Shown in pieces: positions 1 through 9,889 of a stretch of DNA of 64,000 bases; the first letter of the stretch is position 1; every line of letters begins with the position of its first letter. The stretch is from Bacteroidota bacterium (GTDB lineage Bacteria > Bacteroidota > JABWAT01), in the NCBI GenBank assembly GCA_020161835.1, contig JAIUNL010000001.1, forward strand, positions 372,001 to 436,000, read 5' to 3'. The notes under the pieces are model-generated. The model worked only from the letters and a program-made list of their open reading frames with translations. It did no database searches and was not told the DNA's origin. The position numbers and the translations under genes were made by a program.

Positions 1-1814
1 CACGACGGTTTTCAAAAGTTTTCGGTAAATCATATTCAGGTTATCTGAGTAAAATCAGAACAAAAAAGAATTTTCTCTGGCTGGAACGTGGTGTTTCTCT
101 GGAACAGAAAAAGCAACTGGCGCTTGATAATTTTAACAGTATTGTTGAACTGAAAGAACCCACACGACTCTATCGTTACAACGAAAAAGCGGGCCAGGTA
201 CTGGGTTTTACCAATATTGATAACAAAGGAATATCAGGAATTGAAATGGCCTACGATTCCTGGATCCGGGGAAAAGACGGCTACACCATTATGCAGCGTG
301 ATGGCCGGGGGCAATTGATTCCAGCCGCTGACTATGCCCGCCAGGATCCGATGAATGGTAAAAATGTTTCGACTACGCTCGACATCGTCATTCAAAGTAT
401 TGTGGATGAAGAGCTGGCCAAAGGTGTGAAAGATGCAGGCGGATCAGCAGGAATTGCCGTTTTCATGATACCGCAAACAGGTGAAATTGTTGCGATGTCC
501 AATTATCCCGGATTTGACCCCAATAATCCGGGTGATGTAAAAGTTGAAAACACGAGAATCAGAGCCATCACCGATGTATTTGAACCCGGATCAACTTTTA
601 AACTGGTTACGGCGGCCGGGGCTTATGAATATGGGGTGAGAAAAAGCTCAGACAAAGTAAACGGTGAACGGGGAAAATGGCTCTATAAAGGTGAAAAAGT
701 TATTGATCATGAACCGCTTGGAACGGTCACTTTTGAACAGGGAATTGTTCAGTCAAGCAATGTGGTCATGGCGAAAACCGGACTTTTAATCGGAGAAGAA
801 AATTTTTACAAAACAGCCCGGAATTTTGGCTATGGAATGGAAACAGGCATTGATCTGGCAGGAGAAATACCAGGAACACTTCACCAGCCGATGACCTGGT
901 CTGGGATATCGCTGGCATGGCTGTCGTTCGGATATGAAGTTCTGGTTACACCGCTACAGGTTTTAAATTCTTATGCCGCAATTGCAAACCGGGGTCAGCT
1001 CATGCGCCCTTTTATTGTTAAAACGATTTATGATGATGCAGGTAAAATTGTTTTTGAAAATAAGCCCACGGTTATCAGACAGGTGATCACTACCGCAACG
1101 GTTGATACCCTTATCCCTATTTTAACCAAAGTGGTCAATTTCGGGACAGCAAAAGCAGCCAAAATACCCAATCTGCAAATTGCCGGAAAAACCGGAACGG
1201 CGCAGAAGGCGATTTCAGGAAAGTACGAAAAAAACTATATGGCTTCATTTGTTGGCTTTTTTCCTGCCAACTCCCCGCAGCTTGCCGGGGTGGTCATCAT
1301 CGACTCACCCGCAAAAGGGTTTTACGGTGGTGCGGTAAGTGCGCCGGTTTTTGGCCGGATTGCCCAACGGCTGATGTCAAACGCAATTCTGGAACGCCCG
1401 GCCGAAGAACGGTCATCAACTGATTCTCTTTATGGTCAAAAACTGCTGCCTGATTTTAAGAATCTGAGTGCTGAAGCAACCAAAGCCTGGCTTGAAGATG
1501 AAGAAATTGACTATGATTTCGTAAACGACGAAACCGGTTATGTGATTGATATGAGTCCGGCAGCGGGAACACCGGTTACGAAAGAAACAGAAGTGATATT
1601 ATCAACAGCAAAAATTGCCGGTAAGAAAGAACCCCTAAAGCCTGAAGATTTAAAGGGAATGTCACTCAGACAGGCTGTGAATATGGTTCAGAGCTATGGC
1701 TATAAGGCCAAGATTATTGGAACGGGAACAGTTATTAAAGCCGAACTGACCAATTCAGAGAAAAAGCTGTACACAATTTATGGCCGTCAGCCGGGAGGTT
1801 CCGGATGGAACTGA
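1..1814 (+). CDS. ftsI: Class B penicillin-binding protein with PASTA domains (FtsI/SpoVD type), 5' partial
   Basis: Septal peptidoglycan transpeptidase of the divisome, anchored in the inner membrane and acting in the periplasm. The frame is open from base 3, so the N-terminal anchor lies outside the window; the Met at 246 is internal, because the codons before it encode a PBP dimerisation region ending in GISGIE. Numbering from that Met, the catalytic SxxK is STFK (116-119), SxN is SSN (170-172) and KTGT is 315-318. Two PASTA-like segments follow (about 394-460 and 467-522), which are thought to sense muropeptides or lipid II. The stop overlaps the murE start by 10 bp, indicating translational coupling. 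It is the first visible gene of the dcw cluster. Confidence 0.93.
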   Translation, partial: RRFSKVFGKSYSGYLSKIRTKKNFLWLERGVSLEQKKQLALDNFNSIVELKEPTRLYRYNEKAGQVLGFTNIDNKGISGIEMAYDSWIRGKDGYTIMQRDGRGQLIPAADYARQDPMNGKNVSTTLDIVIQSIVDEELAKGVKDAGGSAGIAVFMIPQTGEIVAMSNYPGFDPNNPGDVKVENTRIRAITDVFEPGSTFKLVTAAGAYEYGVRKSSDKVNGERGKWLYKGEKVIDHEPLGTVTFEQGIVQSSNVVMAKTGLLIGEENFYKTARNFGYGMETGIDLAGEIPGTLHQPMTWSGISLAWLSFGYEVLVTPLQVLNSYAAIANRGQLMRPFIVKTIYDDAGKIVFENKPTVIRQVITTATVDTLIPILTKVVNFGTAKAAKIPNLQIAGKTGTAQKAISGKYEKNYMASFVGFFPANSPQLAGVVIIDSPAKGFYGGAVSAPVFGRIAQRLMSNAILERPAEERSSTDSLYGQKLLPDFKNLSAEATKAWLEDEEIDYDFVNDETGYVIDMSPAAGTPVTKETEVILSTAKIAGKKEPLKPEDLKGMSLRQAVNMVQSYGYKAKIIGTGTVIKAELTNSEKKLYTIYGRQPGGSGWN

Positions 1815-3283
1815 AAACAGGACGGTGGCTTTTTTCTTTATTGGGAAGAACGTGTCCCTTCAATCTTGAAGACATCAAAATATCAGGCCTGGTCTATGAT
1901 TCAAGAAAGGCCATTGAAGGATCTTTGTTTTTTGCTGTTGGCGGATTTAAGGCAGACGGCAATGATTATGCAAACAAAGCAATTCAGTCCGGGGCAGTTT
2001 TTGTACTGAGTGAGCAGGAGAAACCAGAAGAATTGGATTTCTCAGGTTGGATCAGAGTTGAAAACATCCGGATTGCCATGGCCGTTGTTTCAAGAGCTTT
2101 TTATGACTTTCCGGATCGGGATTTAACTTTGATTGGCGTAACCGGCACCAATGGAAAAACAACCACCACATTTCTGATCAGACAGATTCTTGAAACGGCC
2201 GGATTGAAAGCCGGATTAATTGGAACAACAGGTGCCTTTTACGGCAGAAATTCAATTGAATTGGCCCACACGACACCTGAATCAGTCGATTTGTGCGAGA
2301 TTTTCAATAAAATGCATCTTTCCGGTGTCACTCATGTGGTAATGGAAGTGTCATCACATGCTCTCGTTTTGGGCCGTGTGCACGGCTTCAGGTTTCCGGT
2401 AACCGTGTTTACCAACCTGACCCATGATCATCTTGATTTCCATCATACACCAGAAGCCTATCTGGAAGCTAAAAAGATGCTTTTTGACAATCAGATGAAA
2501 GATGATTTTGCCATCATCAACAGTGATGATCCGGCATCAAAATTCATCATCAAAGATTGCCTGGCAGAAATCAGTTCTTATGGTATCGATTCTGCAGCAA
2601 CCGTACGGGCAGAAATAGTGACATCAGATATTAATTCACAAAAAATAAGAATCTCAGATTTTGGATCAGGATTACGTGAAATGGATTTGCCACTTGCCGG
2701 TAAGTTCAATGTTTACAATAGTATGGCTGCCTATGCTGCCGGACGGAAACTGGGTTTGGATCCGGAAGTCATAATCGAAGCACTGAGTCATGGTGTTCAG
2801 GTTCCGGGCAGGTTTGAAAAAGTATCATCCAAAACGGGAAGTGTTACCGGCGTCGTTGATTACAGCCACACACCAGATTCATTGCAGAAAATTATTGAAT
2901 CAATCAGGCATATAAAGAAACCGGGACAAAAATTAATTACAGTTTTTGGATGCGGTGGCGATCGTGACCGGACAAAACGTCCTATCATGGGAGAAATAGC
3001 CGGCCGCCTTTCAGATGTTGCAATTGTAACCAGCGACAATCCCAGAACGGAAAATCCGGATGACATTATCACTGAAATATTGGCCGGAATGAAGGGGCAA
3101 ACGCCACTTGTTCAGGCCGATCGCCGGAAAGCCATCCGACAGGCCATTGAACTTGCAGAACCTGGCACCATTATTCTGGTTGCCGGAAAAGGACACGAAA
3201 CCTATCAGGAAATCGCAGGAGTTCGTCATCATTTTGACGACCGGGAAGAATTAAGGGAGGCATTGAAGCTCTATGGAAAATAG
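1805..3283 (+). CDS. murE: UDP-MurNAc-tripeptide synthetase MurE (meso-DAP type)
   Basis: Cytoplasmic ATP-dependent ligase that adds the third residue to UDP-MurNAc-L-Ala-D-Glu. The Mur-ligase P-loop GTNGKTT is at 114-120. The DNPR motif at 411-414 is the established signature for meso-diaminopimelate rather than lysine, so the wall is predicted to be DAP-type. At 492 aa it is full length. A GGGAGG ribosome binding site lies just before the ATG, inside the end of the PBP gene. The 3' end overlaps murF by 11 bp. Confidence 0.96.
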   Translation: MELKTGRWLFSLLGRTCPFNLEDIKISGLVYDSRKAIEGSLFFAVGGFKADGNDYANKAIQSGAVFVLSEQEKPEELDFSGWIRVENIRIAMAVVSRAFYDFPDRDLTLIGVTGTNGKTTTTFLIRQILETAGLKAGLIGTTGAFYGRNSIELAHTTPESVDLCEIFNKMHLSGVTHVVMEVSSHALVLGRVHGFRFPVTVFTNLTHDHLDFHHTPEAYLEAKKMLFDNQMKDDFAIINSDDPASKFIIKDCLAEISSYGIDSAATVRAEIVTSDINSQKIRISDFGSGLREMDLPLAGKFNVYNSMAAYAAGRKLGLDPEVIIEALSHGVQVPGRFEKVSSKTGSVTGVVDYSHTPDSLQKIIESIRHIKKPGQKLITVFGCGGDRDRTKRPIMGEIAGRLSDVAIVTSDNPRTENPDDIITEILAGMKGQTPLVQADRRKAIRQAIELAEPGTIILVAGKGHETYQEIAGVRHHFDDREELREALKLYGK

Positions 3284-4685
3284 ACTGCTGACCATCGATG
3301 AATTTCACCGGTCTGGTGGTGAATGGATGGGACTTTTTAACGGAAGGCCATTTTCTGGCGTCACCCTTGATTCAAGAGAAATTAAACCTGATGCGGTATT
3401 TTTTGCTCTTCCGGGAGAAAAAACAGACGGACATTTATTTATTTCAAAAGCAATTGTGGCTGGTGCCTCGGTCATCGTTTATTCAGATCAGGCTTATGAC
3501 CGTGAATTTATCGGAACAGAAACACTTGGCATCCGGACGGAAAATGTCATAGATTTTATGCAGGACCTTGCGAACAGGGTTGTTAAAAAGATCAGGATTC
3601 CGATTCTGGCCATTACCGGAAGCAATGGTAAAACAACTTCGAAAGAAATGGTTTCTGCCATTTTAAGCTCAAAATTCAAGGTTCATAAAACAAGCCGGAA
3701 TCTGAACAACCATTTGGGAGTCCCCCTGACCATATTTGATCTGAGTAAAGATCATGAATTTATGGTACTGGAAATGGGAATGAACCATGCAGGGGAAATT
3801 GCCCGTCTTTGCGAAATTGGAACGCCTACCGCCGGACTTATAACCAATATCGGAACTGCCCATATTGAGTTTTTCAATACCCAGGAAAATATTGCAAAAG
3901 CAAAAACAGAACTGTTCGATTATTTGAGAAAGCATAACGGATTTCTTTTTGTGAATGCCGATGATCCGTTTTTACTCAAGAGGCTGACGGGTAACAATAA
4001 CACCATGTCAGTTTTTTACGGAATTAAAAACCGGGAAGCCAGTGTAAAAGCTTCTGATGTCGGGCTGGGTGAAAACAATGCTTACCGGTTTAACTGGAAA
4101 GATGTAAGATCAGGGAAAAAGGGTTCCGTTCAGCTTGCCGTTTCAGGATCTCACAATGTGTTAAACGCATTGGGTGCAATTGCCGTCGGATTAAAATATG
4201 AAATTGATCCTGACACAATCAATCAGGCGCTTGCTGGTTACCACCCGGATGATAAGAGAATGCAGTTTAAAAAAGCCGGTGAAATTGATTTGCTTATTGA
4301 CTGCTACAATGCCAATCCGGATTCGATGCGTGCCGGTCTCACGACTTTGAATGAAATTCAAAATTCGGGAAGAAAAATTGCCGTTCTGGGCGATATGTTT
4401 GAATTGGGAGCTCATACCGATGCCATGCACAGGAGTATCGGAAAGTTCATCTTAGCACAGAAAATAGATGGAATTATAACTGTCGGGACTCACAGCAAAC
4501 ACATTTCAGACGAACTGAAATCGTATCAGTCAAAACTTGGCGTTCACCATTTTGAAACCAGAGAAAATGTAATGGGCTGGCTGGAATCAACTATAAAGCC
4601 CGGGGATCTGGTTTATCTGAAAGCTTCCAGAGGAATGAAACTGGAAACTATCAGTGATTTTTTAATTGAAACATTCAACCCATAA
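3273..4685 (+). CDS. murF: UDP-MurNAc-tripeptide--D-alanyl-D-alanine ligase MurF
   Basis: Cytoplasmic ligase that completes the UDP-MurNAc-pentapeptide by adding D-Ala-D-Ala. The 470-aa protein has the three-domain Mur-ligase layout: an N-terminal substrate domain containing a DSRE element (about 33-36), the ATP-binding P-loop GSNGKTT at 116-122, and a C-terminal domain with NANPDSM and GDMFELG, both typical of MurF. It starts inside murE and ends 9 bp before mraY. No ddl gene is seen in the cluster, so the D-Ala-D-Ala ligase must be elsewhere. Confidence 0.95.
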   Translation: MENRLLTIDEFHRSGGEWMGLFNGRPFSGVTLDSREIKPDAVFFALPGEKTDGHLFISKAIVAGASVIVYSDQAYDREFIGTETLGIRTENVIDFMQDLANRVVKKIRIPILAITGSNGKTTSKEMVSAILSSKFKVHKTSRNLNNHLGVPLTIFDLSKDHEFMVLEMGMNHAGEIARLCEIGTPTAGLITNIGTAHIEFFNTQENIAKAKTELFDYLRKHNGFLFVNADDPFLLKRLTGNNNTMSVFYGIKNREASVKASDVGLGENNAYRFNWKDVRSGKKGSVQLAVSGSHNVLNALGAIAVGLKYEIDPDTINQALAGYHPDDKRMQFKKAGEIDLLIDCYNANPDSMRAGLTTLNEIQNSGRKIAVLGDMFELGAHTDAMHRSIGKFILAQKIDGIITVGTHSKHISDELKSYQSKLGVHHFETRENVMGWLESTIKPGDLVYLKASRGMKLETISDFLIETFNP

Positions 4686-4694
4686 GAGGGATTC

Positions 4695-5804
4695 ATGCTA
4701 TACTGGCTGGCACTTTGGATCAATGATCACTTTAATCCGCCGGGTTTTGATGTCTTCCGGTTTATCACTTTCCGTGCTGGTCTGGCTGCACTAACGGCGA
4801 TGATTATCGGGTTGTGGCTGGGTCCGCGTTTCATCGCTTATCTGAAAAAACTGCAGATTGGTGAAGAAATTACCAAAGACGGTCCGCAAAGCCATTTTTC
4901 CAAGGCCGGAACCCCAACCATGGGCGGATTGATTGTTCTGACTTCCATTCTTGCCGGAACGGTTTTGTGGTCTGATCTGACCAACACCTATGTCTGGCTC
5001 ATCATTCTGACCTTAGTTTGGATGGGAACGGTTGGTTTTATTGATGATTATCTGAAATGTATCAAAAAATATCCGAAAGGGTTGGTTGCACGGTATAAAA
5101 TTATGGGTCAGGTTGGGCTTGGTGTGATTGTTGGACTTGTTCTCACCTATGATCCGACCTTTTCGAAAACCCTGACGCTAACTACAATACCGTTTTTGAA
5201 GGATGCAACCCTCGATTATGGCTGGTTTTACATTCCGGTTGTCATTTTCATTATTACTGCACTATCAAATGCAGTGAACCTGACAGATGGTCTCGACGGA
5301 CTTGCCATTGGGGTAACAGCAATCGTCATGATTCCGATTGCCATCATGTGCTATGTTTCAGGAAATGTGAAAATTGCGGATTATCTGGATGTTATTTATC
5401 TGGCCGGATCAGGTGAACTGACCATTGCAAGTCTTGCAATCATTGGGGCTGCAATGGGCTTTCTCTGGTATAACTCAAACCCGGCTCAGGTGTTTATGGG
5501 TGATACCGGAAGTCTGGCTCTTGGCGGACTCATTGGCGTTATTGCCATCGTAATTAAAAAAGAATTGTTTCTGCCGTTGCTGGCCGGCGTGTTTTTCATG
5601 GAAACCATTTCAGTGATTATGCAGCGGCTCTATTTCAAATACACCAAGAAAAAATATGGTGAAGGCCGCCGGATTTTCAGGATGGCACCCATTCACCACC
5701 ACTTTGAATTGCTTGGCTGGCCTGAAACGAAAATTGTAACCCGGTTCTGGATCGTGGCGATCATTTTGTCACTCACAACCCTGGCTCTGCTCAAACTGAG
5801 ATAA
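4695..5804 (+). CDS. mraY: Phospho-MurNAc-pentapeptide transferase MraY
   Basis: Inner-membrane enzyme that transfers phospho-MurNAc-pentapeptide to undecaprenyl phosphate, giving lipid I. At 369 aa with about ten hydrophobic segments it has the usual size and topology. Diagnostic motifs are DDYLK (Asp117/Asp118), NLTDGLDGLA (195-204), FMGDTGS and the HHH motif at 334-336, which together form the Mg2+ and nucleotide site. An AGAGGG ribosome binding site precedes the ATG. It lies 9 bp after murF and 3 bp before murD. Confidence 0.97.
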   Translation: MLYWLALWINDHFNPPGFDVFRFITFRAGLAALTAMIIGLWLGPRFIAYLKKLQIGEEITKDGPQSHFSKAGTPTMGGLIVLTSILAGTVLWSDLTNTYVWLIILTLVWMGTVGFIDDYLKCIKKYPKGLVARYKIMGQVGLGVIVGLVLTYDPTFSKTLTLTTIPFLKDATLDYGWFYIPVVIFIITALSNAVNLTDGLDGLAIGVTAIVMIPIAIMCYVSGNVKIADYLDVIYLAGSGELTIASLAIIGAAMGFLWYNSNPAQVFMGDTGSLALGGLIGVIAIVIKKELFLPLLAGVFFMETISVIMQRLYFKYTKKKYGEGRRIFRMAPIHHHFELLGWPETKIVTRFWIVAIILSLTTLALLKLR

Positions 5805-5807
5805 ATT

Positions 5808-7163
5808 ATGTCAGATCAACTCATTAATAAAAAAATTGCCGTCATCGGTGCTGCAAGAAGCGGAATAGCCGTTTCCCTGTTTTTGTCGCAAAAAGGAAAT
5901 ACCGTCCTGTTAAGCGATATGAAAACCCCCGAACATCATGAAGAACTCGAAAAGAAACTCGCTGCAGCCGGGATTTCATGGGAATGGAACGGGCATACTG
6001 ACAAGGTTTTTGATTGTGATTTACTGGTTGTTTCGCCGGGAGTTCCAAGCAACGTTCCTGTTCTTGTTAAAGCCCAGGGATTGAAATTACCCGTTTTATC
6101 AGAAATTGAAGTCGGTTCAGTTTTCTTCCCGAAACCGATTGTGGCGATTACCGGAACAAACGGAAAAACCACAACGACAGCCCTGGCGGGACATTTATTC
6201 GAAACCGCAGGAGAAAAACCAGTTGTGGCCGGGAATATCGGCATTGCTTTTACCGGAACTTCAGAAAGCTGGGGTTCTGCAACCCATGGCATACTCGAAG
6301 CATCAAGTTTTCAGCTTGACCATATTGACCGGTTCCATCCGGTAGTCTCAGTGATTCTGAACATTACGCCTGATCATCTTGACAGGTATAAAACTTTCAA
6401 TCATTATGCACGGTCCAAGTTCCGTGTGACTGAAACACAGACCGAAAAAGATGTTTTCATCTACAATGCTGATGATGATATTATTGCTCCTTACCTGAAT
6501 GAAGTCAAAGCACAAAAGTGGCCATTTTCGGTGAAAAAACCCTTGCATTTTGGTGCCTGGCTTGAAAATGGAAATCTGGTTGCCCAATTGAACGGAGAGA
6601 AGGAAGTCATTCTTCGTGCTGATGAACTCATCATTCCTGGTATCCATAATATTTCCAATGCTTTAGCTGGTATTTTGATTGCCAGATCGCAGGGAATTTC
6701 AAATGAAAAAATAGCAGAAGGTTTGAGGTCGTTTAAAGGGGTTGAGCACCGGATCGAATTCGTAAGGGAACTGGACGGCGTTAAATATTATAACGATTCA
6801 AAAGCAACCAATGTTGATTCGGTTAAAGTAGCCCTTCAATCATTCAAACAGCCCATTATTTTAATTGCCGGTGGCCGTGAACACGGAAATATGTACAAAG
6901 ACATTGGTGATTTGTTAAAGAAACACGTCAGGCTGGTCATTGCCATCGGGGAAACAGCTGAAAAAGTACAACGGGATATGCACGCCTTTACAACGGTAAT
7001 TCCTGGAAGTATGGATTTTTCATACGCTGTAAATCTTGCCAGAAAAGAAGCAAAAGAAGGGGAAGTTGTACTTCTGAGTCCTGCCTGTAAAAGTTTTGAC
7101 ATGTTTACTGACTTTGAAGACCGTGGCCGCAAATTTAAAAATCTGGTAAACGGACTGAACTGA
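5808..7163 (+). CDS. murD: UDP-MurNAc-L-alanine--D-glutamate ligase MurD
   Basis: Cytoplasmic Mur ligase that adds D-glutamate to UDP-MurNAc-L-Ala. The 451-aa product begins with a Rossmann-like domain (AVIGAARSGIA, about 11-21), followed by the P-loop GTNGKTTTT (116-124) and a C-terminal domain containing NDSKATN and SPACKSFDMF, which are characteristic of MurD. Its TGA stop shares one base with the ATG of ftsW, so the two are probably translationally coupled. Confidence 0.95.
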   Translation: MSDQLINKKIAVIGAARSGIAVSLFLSQKGNTVLLSDMKTPEHHEELEKKLAAAGISWEWNGHTDKVFDCDLLVVSPGVPSNVPVLVKAQGLKLPVLSEIEVGSVFFPKPIVAITGTNGKTTTTALAGHLFETAGEKPVVAGNIGIAFTGTSESWGSATHGILEASSFQLDHIDRFHPVVSVILNITPDHLDRYKTFNHYARSKFRVTETQTEKDVFIYNADDDIIAPYLNEVKAQKWPFSVKKPLHFGAWLENGNLVAQLNGEKEVILRADELIIPGIHNISNALAGILIARSQGISNEKIAEGLRSFKGVEHRIEFVRELDGVKYYNDSKATNVDSVKVALQSFKQPIILIAGGREHGNMYKDIGDLLKKHVRLVIAIGETAEKVQRDMHAFTTVIPGSMDFSYAVNLARKEAKEGEVVLLSPACKSFDMFTDFEDRGRKFKNLVNGLN

Positions 7164-8317
7164 TGGAAACCACCGAGATCAGAGATAACGAAATCATTCA
7201 GCCCCGGCAGCAGGCAGATAAAATGCTGTTCTGGGCTGTTTTGGGTCTTCTCGGTTTCGGGATTCTGGCCGTTTATTCAGCGTCGGCATCGATGGCAGCA
7301 GCAAAAGAACACAGTACTGAATTTTATGTGTTCAGGCATATTTTCAAAGTCATTGCCGGTGTGGTTACGATCTGGGTTTTAAGCAAGGTTGATTATCACC
7401 TTTATGCAAAGTATTCAAAACCACTTATGGTTGTTGCCATTCTGGCCCTTTTTCTTCTTCTGATTACCGGCGGATCAGGAGAGAAAAAAGGTGCTGCCAG
7501 ATGGTTTGAGATTGGTCCGGTTAGTTTTCAGCCATCAGAACTTGCAAAATGGACTTTAATTCTTCATTTGTCAGTGCTCATGAGCCGGAAGGCTGAGTGG
7601 ATGGATGATTTTAAAAAAGGATTGCTTCCGTCGCTGGTTTGGATTGGTGCAACCGTATTTCTGATTGCCCTTCAGCCGAACTTTTCTACTGCGGCGGTGA
7701 TTTCGGCCATCAGTCTTTTTATGCTTTTTATTGCCAGGGCAAATCTGAAATTTCTGATTCCAATCGCACTTGCCATAATTCCGCTTGCCGGGCTTTATGT
7801 TTTGATTTCGCCTTACCGGCTAAAGCGGATTACCATGTTTCTTTCTGGCCACGAAACGGTAAATTACCAGCTTGCACAATCCATTATTGCATTAGGTAAC
7901 GGCGGATTTTTCGGTGCCGGAATCGGTCAGTCCAAACAACGTGATTTCTTTTTGCCGGAACCGTTTAACGATTTTATTCTGCCGATTATCGGTGAAGAAT
8001 ATGGATTTATTGGGGTTACTTTTCTGCTCGCAGTTTTTGTTTTTATCATGTACAGAGGTATTAAAATTATCAAGCGTGCACCTGATCTCATGGGCATGTA
8101 TCTGGCTTCAGGGATTGTGATCACCATTATTTTTTATGCATTTGTAAATGCTGCTGTAACCTGTGGCTTGTTCCCTACAACCGGACTCCCAATGCCGTTT
8201 ATCAGCTATGGGGGAACCAGTATTTTATTTACCTGTGCAGCGGTTGGTATTTTGCTGAATATTTCAAAACAAGGTATTGATTTGAATCCTGTTCATGAAG
8301 AAGAGGAGGCAGAATGA
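7163..8317 (+). CDS. ftsW: SEDS-family peptidoglycan glycosyltransferase FtsW
   Basis: Inner-membrane SEDS protein of about ten transmembrane segments (384 aa), which polymerises lipid II at the septum together with the class B PBP encoded upstream. Family features are the early VYSAS, the QPSELAKW stretch and the GLPMPFISYGG motif near the C terminus. Position in the dcw cluster between murD and murG argues for FtsW rather than RodA. The 3' end overlaps murG by 4 bp (ATGA). Confidence 0.94.
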   Translation: METTEIRDNEIIQPRQQADKMLFWAVLGLLGFGILAVYSASASMAAAKEHSTEFYVFRHIFKVIAGVVTIWVLSKVDYHLYAKYSKPLMVVAILALFLLLITGGSGEKKGAARWFEIGPVSFQPSELAKWTLILHLSVLMSRKAEWMDDFKKGLLPSLVWIGATVFLIALQPNFSTAAVISAISLFMLFIARANLKFLIPIALAIIPLAGLYVLISPYRLKRITMFLSGHETVNYQLAQSIIALGNGGFFGAGIGQSKQRDFFLPEPFNDFILPIIGEEYGFIGVTFLLAVFVFIMYRGIKIIKRAPDLMGMYLASGIVITIIFYAFVNAAVTCGLFPTTGLPMPFISYGGTSILFTCAAVGILLNISKQGIDLNPVHEEEEAE

Positions 8318-9405
8318 AAATCCTGATCTCGGGAGGCGGAACCGGCGGACATGTATTTCCGGGAATTGCCATTGCGCAAGCCCTTCAATCCATCAATCCG
8401 GAAATAGAAATCGGATTTGTCGGGACAAAGACCGGTGCAGAAGGAAAAATTGTGCCCAATCACGGTTACAGACTGTTTCCGATTGAAATTGCAGGATTCA
8501 GCCGCAGTAACTGGAAGAAAAATATCACGTTTCCATGGAAACTGGGAAAAGGATTCTGGGACTCGTATCAGATTCTAAAAAGTGAAGATCCGGATGCCGT
8601 GGTTGCAACCGGCGGATATGTTTGTGGTCCGGTTACGCAGTTGGCGCAATGGGCCGGAATTCCAACTTTTGTTCAGGAGCAGAACGCTGTTCCGGGCTTT
8701 ACATCAAAAAAACTTGGGAAAAAAGCGACCCGATTGTACATCACGTATGAAGAATCAAGATCCTATTTCACAGGGGTGAATCCGGATAAAATTTCGTGTT
8801 TGGGAAACCCGGTAAGACTGACGTTTAATCCGGTTGATAAAATAGCTGCCCTGAAGCAGTTTGGTTTATCGCCAAAAAATAAGACCGTTCTAATCATTGG
8901 CGGATCAACAGGGGCACGGTCAGTCAACCAGGCTGTTCAGGACATTTATCCTGACTGGTTAAACGAAGGAATAAATCTGATCTGGCAGACCGGAAAAACA
9001 GGTGAAGACCTTCCTGAACTGGCAATGACAGATCTCGGAATGGTTTACCGGTCTGTTTTTATCAATGAGATGAATCTTGCCTATCAGGCAGCCGATCTGG
9101 TTATTTCCCGTGCCGGGGCAACTTCGCTGGCAGAAATTACTCTGGTTGGAAAACCCTCAGTGCTTGTTCCGTTTCCGTTTGCAGCCGACGACCATCAAAC
9201 CCGGAATGCCCGTGTGATGGAGCAAGCCGGCGCCGCCATTCTGATCAGGGATTCAGAGTTGAAATCCCGCTTGAAAGAAACTGTGAGTGCCCTGATAAAG
9301 AATCAGGTCAAACTTACAGAAATGACCGAAGAAGCCAAACGTCTGGCAAGACCCAAGGCAGCCCATTCGATCGCAGAAGATATTATTAAACAGATTACCC
9401 GCTAG
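8314..9405 (+). CDS. murG: MurG, lipid I N-acetylglucosaminyltransferase
   Basis: Peripheral membrane GT28 glycosyltransferase that adds GlcNAc to lipid I, giving lipid II. The N-terminal GGGTGGH loop (7-13), the central GGSTGARSVN loop and the C-terminal ISRAGATSLAE region, which binds UDP-GlcNAc, are all present. At 363 aa it is full length. Its start overlaps the ftsW stop by 4 bp. Confidence 0.96.
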   Translation: MKILISGGGTGGHVFPGIAIAQALQSINPEIEIGFVGTKTGAEGKIVPNHGYRLFPIEIAGFSRSNWKKNITFPWKLGKGFWDSYQILKSEDPDAVVATGGYVCGPVTQLAQWAGIPTFVQEQNAVPGFTSKKLGKKATRLYITYEESRSYFTGVNPDKISCLGNPVRLTFNPVDKIAALKQFGLSPKNKTVLIIGGSTGARSVNQAVQDIYPDWLNEGINLIWQTGKTGEDLPELAMTDLGMVYRSVFINEMNLAYQAADLVISRAGATSLAEITLVGKPSVLVPFPFAADDHQTRNARVMEQAGAAILIRDSELKSRLKETVSALIKNQVKLTEMTEEAKRLARPKAAHSIAEDIIKQITR

Positions 9406-9414
9406 AGGTGAACC

Positions 9415-9888
9415 ATGGCAGAACCTAAAATCTTTAAAAGAAAACTGGAATTCGTTTACCAGAGTCTTTTTATCTACATCATTGGTTTCGGACTGTATAT
9501 CATTTTCAGGGGACAGATACAGGAGGGTGCGTTTACCTTTTTTTATAAAGATCCGATCGTGTTTCTGTTTGGGGTTGTGTTGGCTTTTGTTGTTGTCTAT
9601 CTGTTGTTTTCACTTTATGAGCAACGGCAGATTGTGATTACCGATACTACCGTTGCCTTCAAAACCCGGCTGAAAGAATATGTTTTTCCGTTCAATGATA
9701 TTCTGTACATCAAAATCGGCCGGCCAAAACACATCAGAACACCTGAAGAAGGTAAAATCATTCGCATCAAAACGAAAAGCCGGCGCCGTGTTCTGATCAT
9801 CAGGGTCATGAATTACGAACGTGGCGAAGAACTCAAGAACGAAATCATTGCTATCCAGCAACGAATTCATCCAAAAAACAAAGGTTAA
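9415..9888 (+). CDS. Unknown two-TM protein inside the dcw cluster
   Basis: I do not recognise this 157-aa protein. Two hydrophobic segments (about 16-31 and 44-65) are followed by a basic soluble half with alternating beta-like stretches (RQIVITDTTVAFKTRL, EYVFPFNDILYIKIGR). This layout resembles bacterial PH-like membrane proteins, but that is inference. An AGAGGTGAACC ribosome binding site precedes the ATG. It sits 9 bp after murG and one base before murC, so it is almost certainly co-transcribed with lipid II synthesis genes. A role in envelope or divisome assembly is plausible from position only. Confidence 0.75.
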   Translation: MAEPKIFKRKLEFVYQSLFIYIIGFGLYIIFRGQIQEGAFTFFYKDPIVFLFGVVLAFVVVYLLFSLYEQRQIVITDTTVAFKTRLKEYVFPFNDILYIKIGRPKHIRTPEEGKIIRIKTKSRRRVLIIRVMNYERGEELKNEIIAIQQRIHPKNKG

Positions 9889-9889
9889 T

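Noticed and set aside
9821..9889. Longer N terminus for MurC from the ATG at 9821
   Set aside because: It would overlap the preceding gene by 68 bp and lacks conservation; GTG at 9890 has a ribosome binding site at the right spacing.
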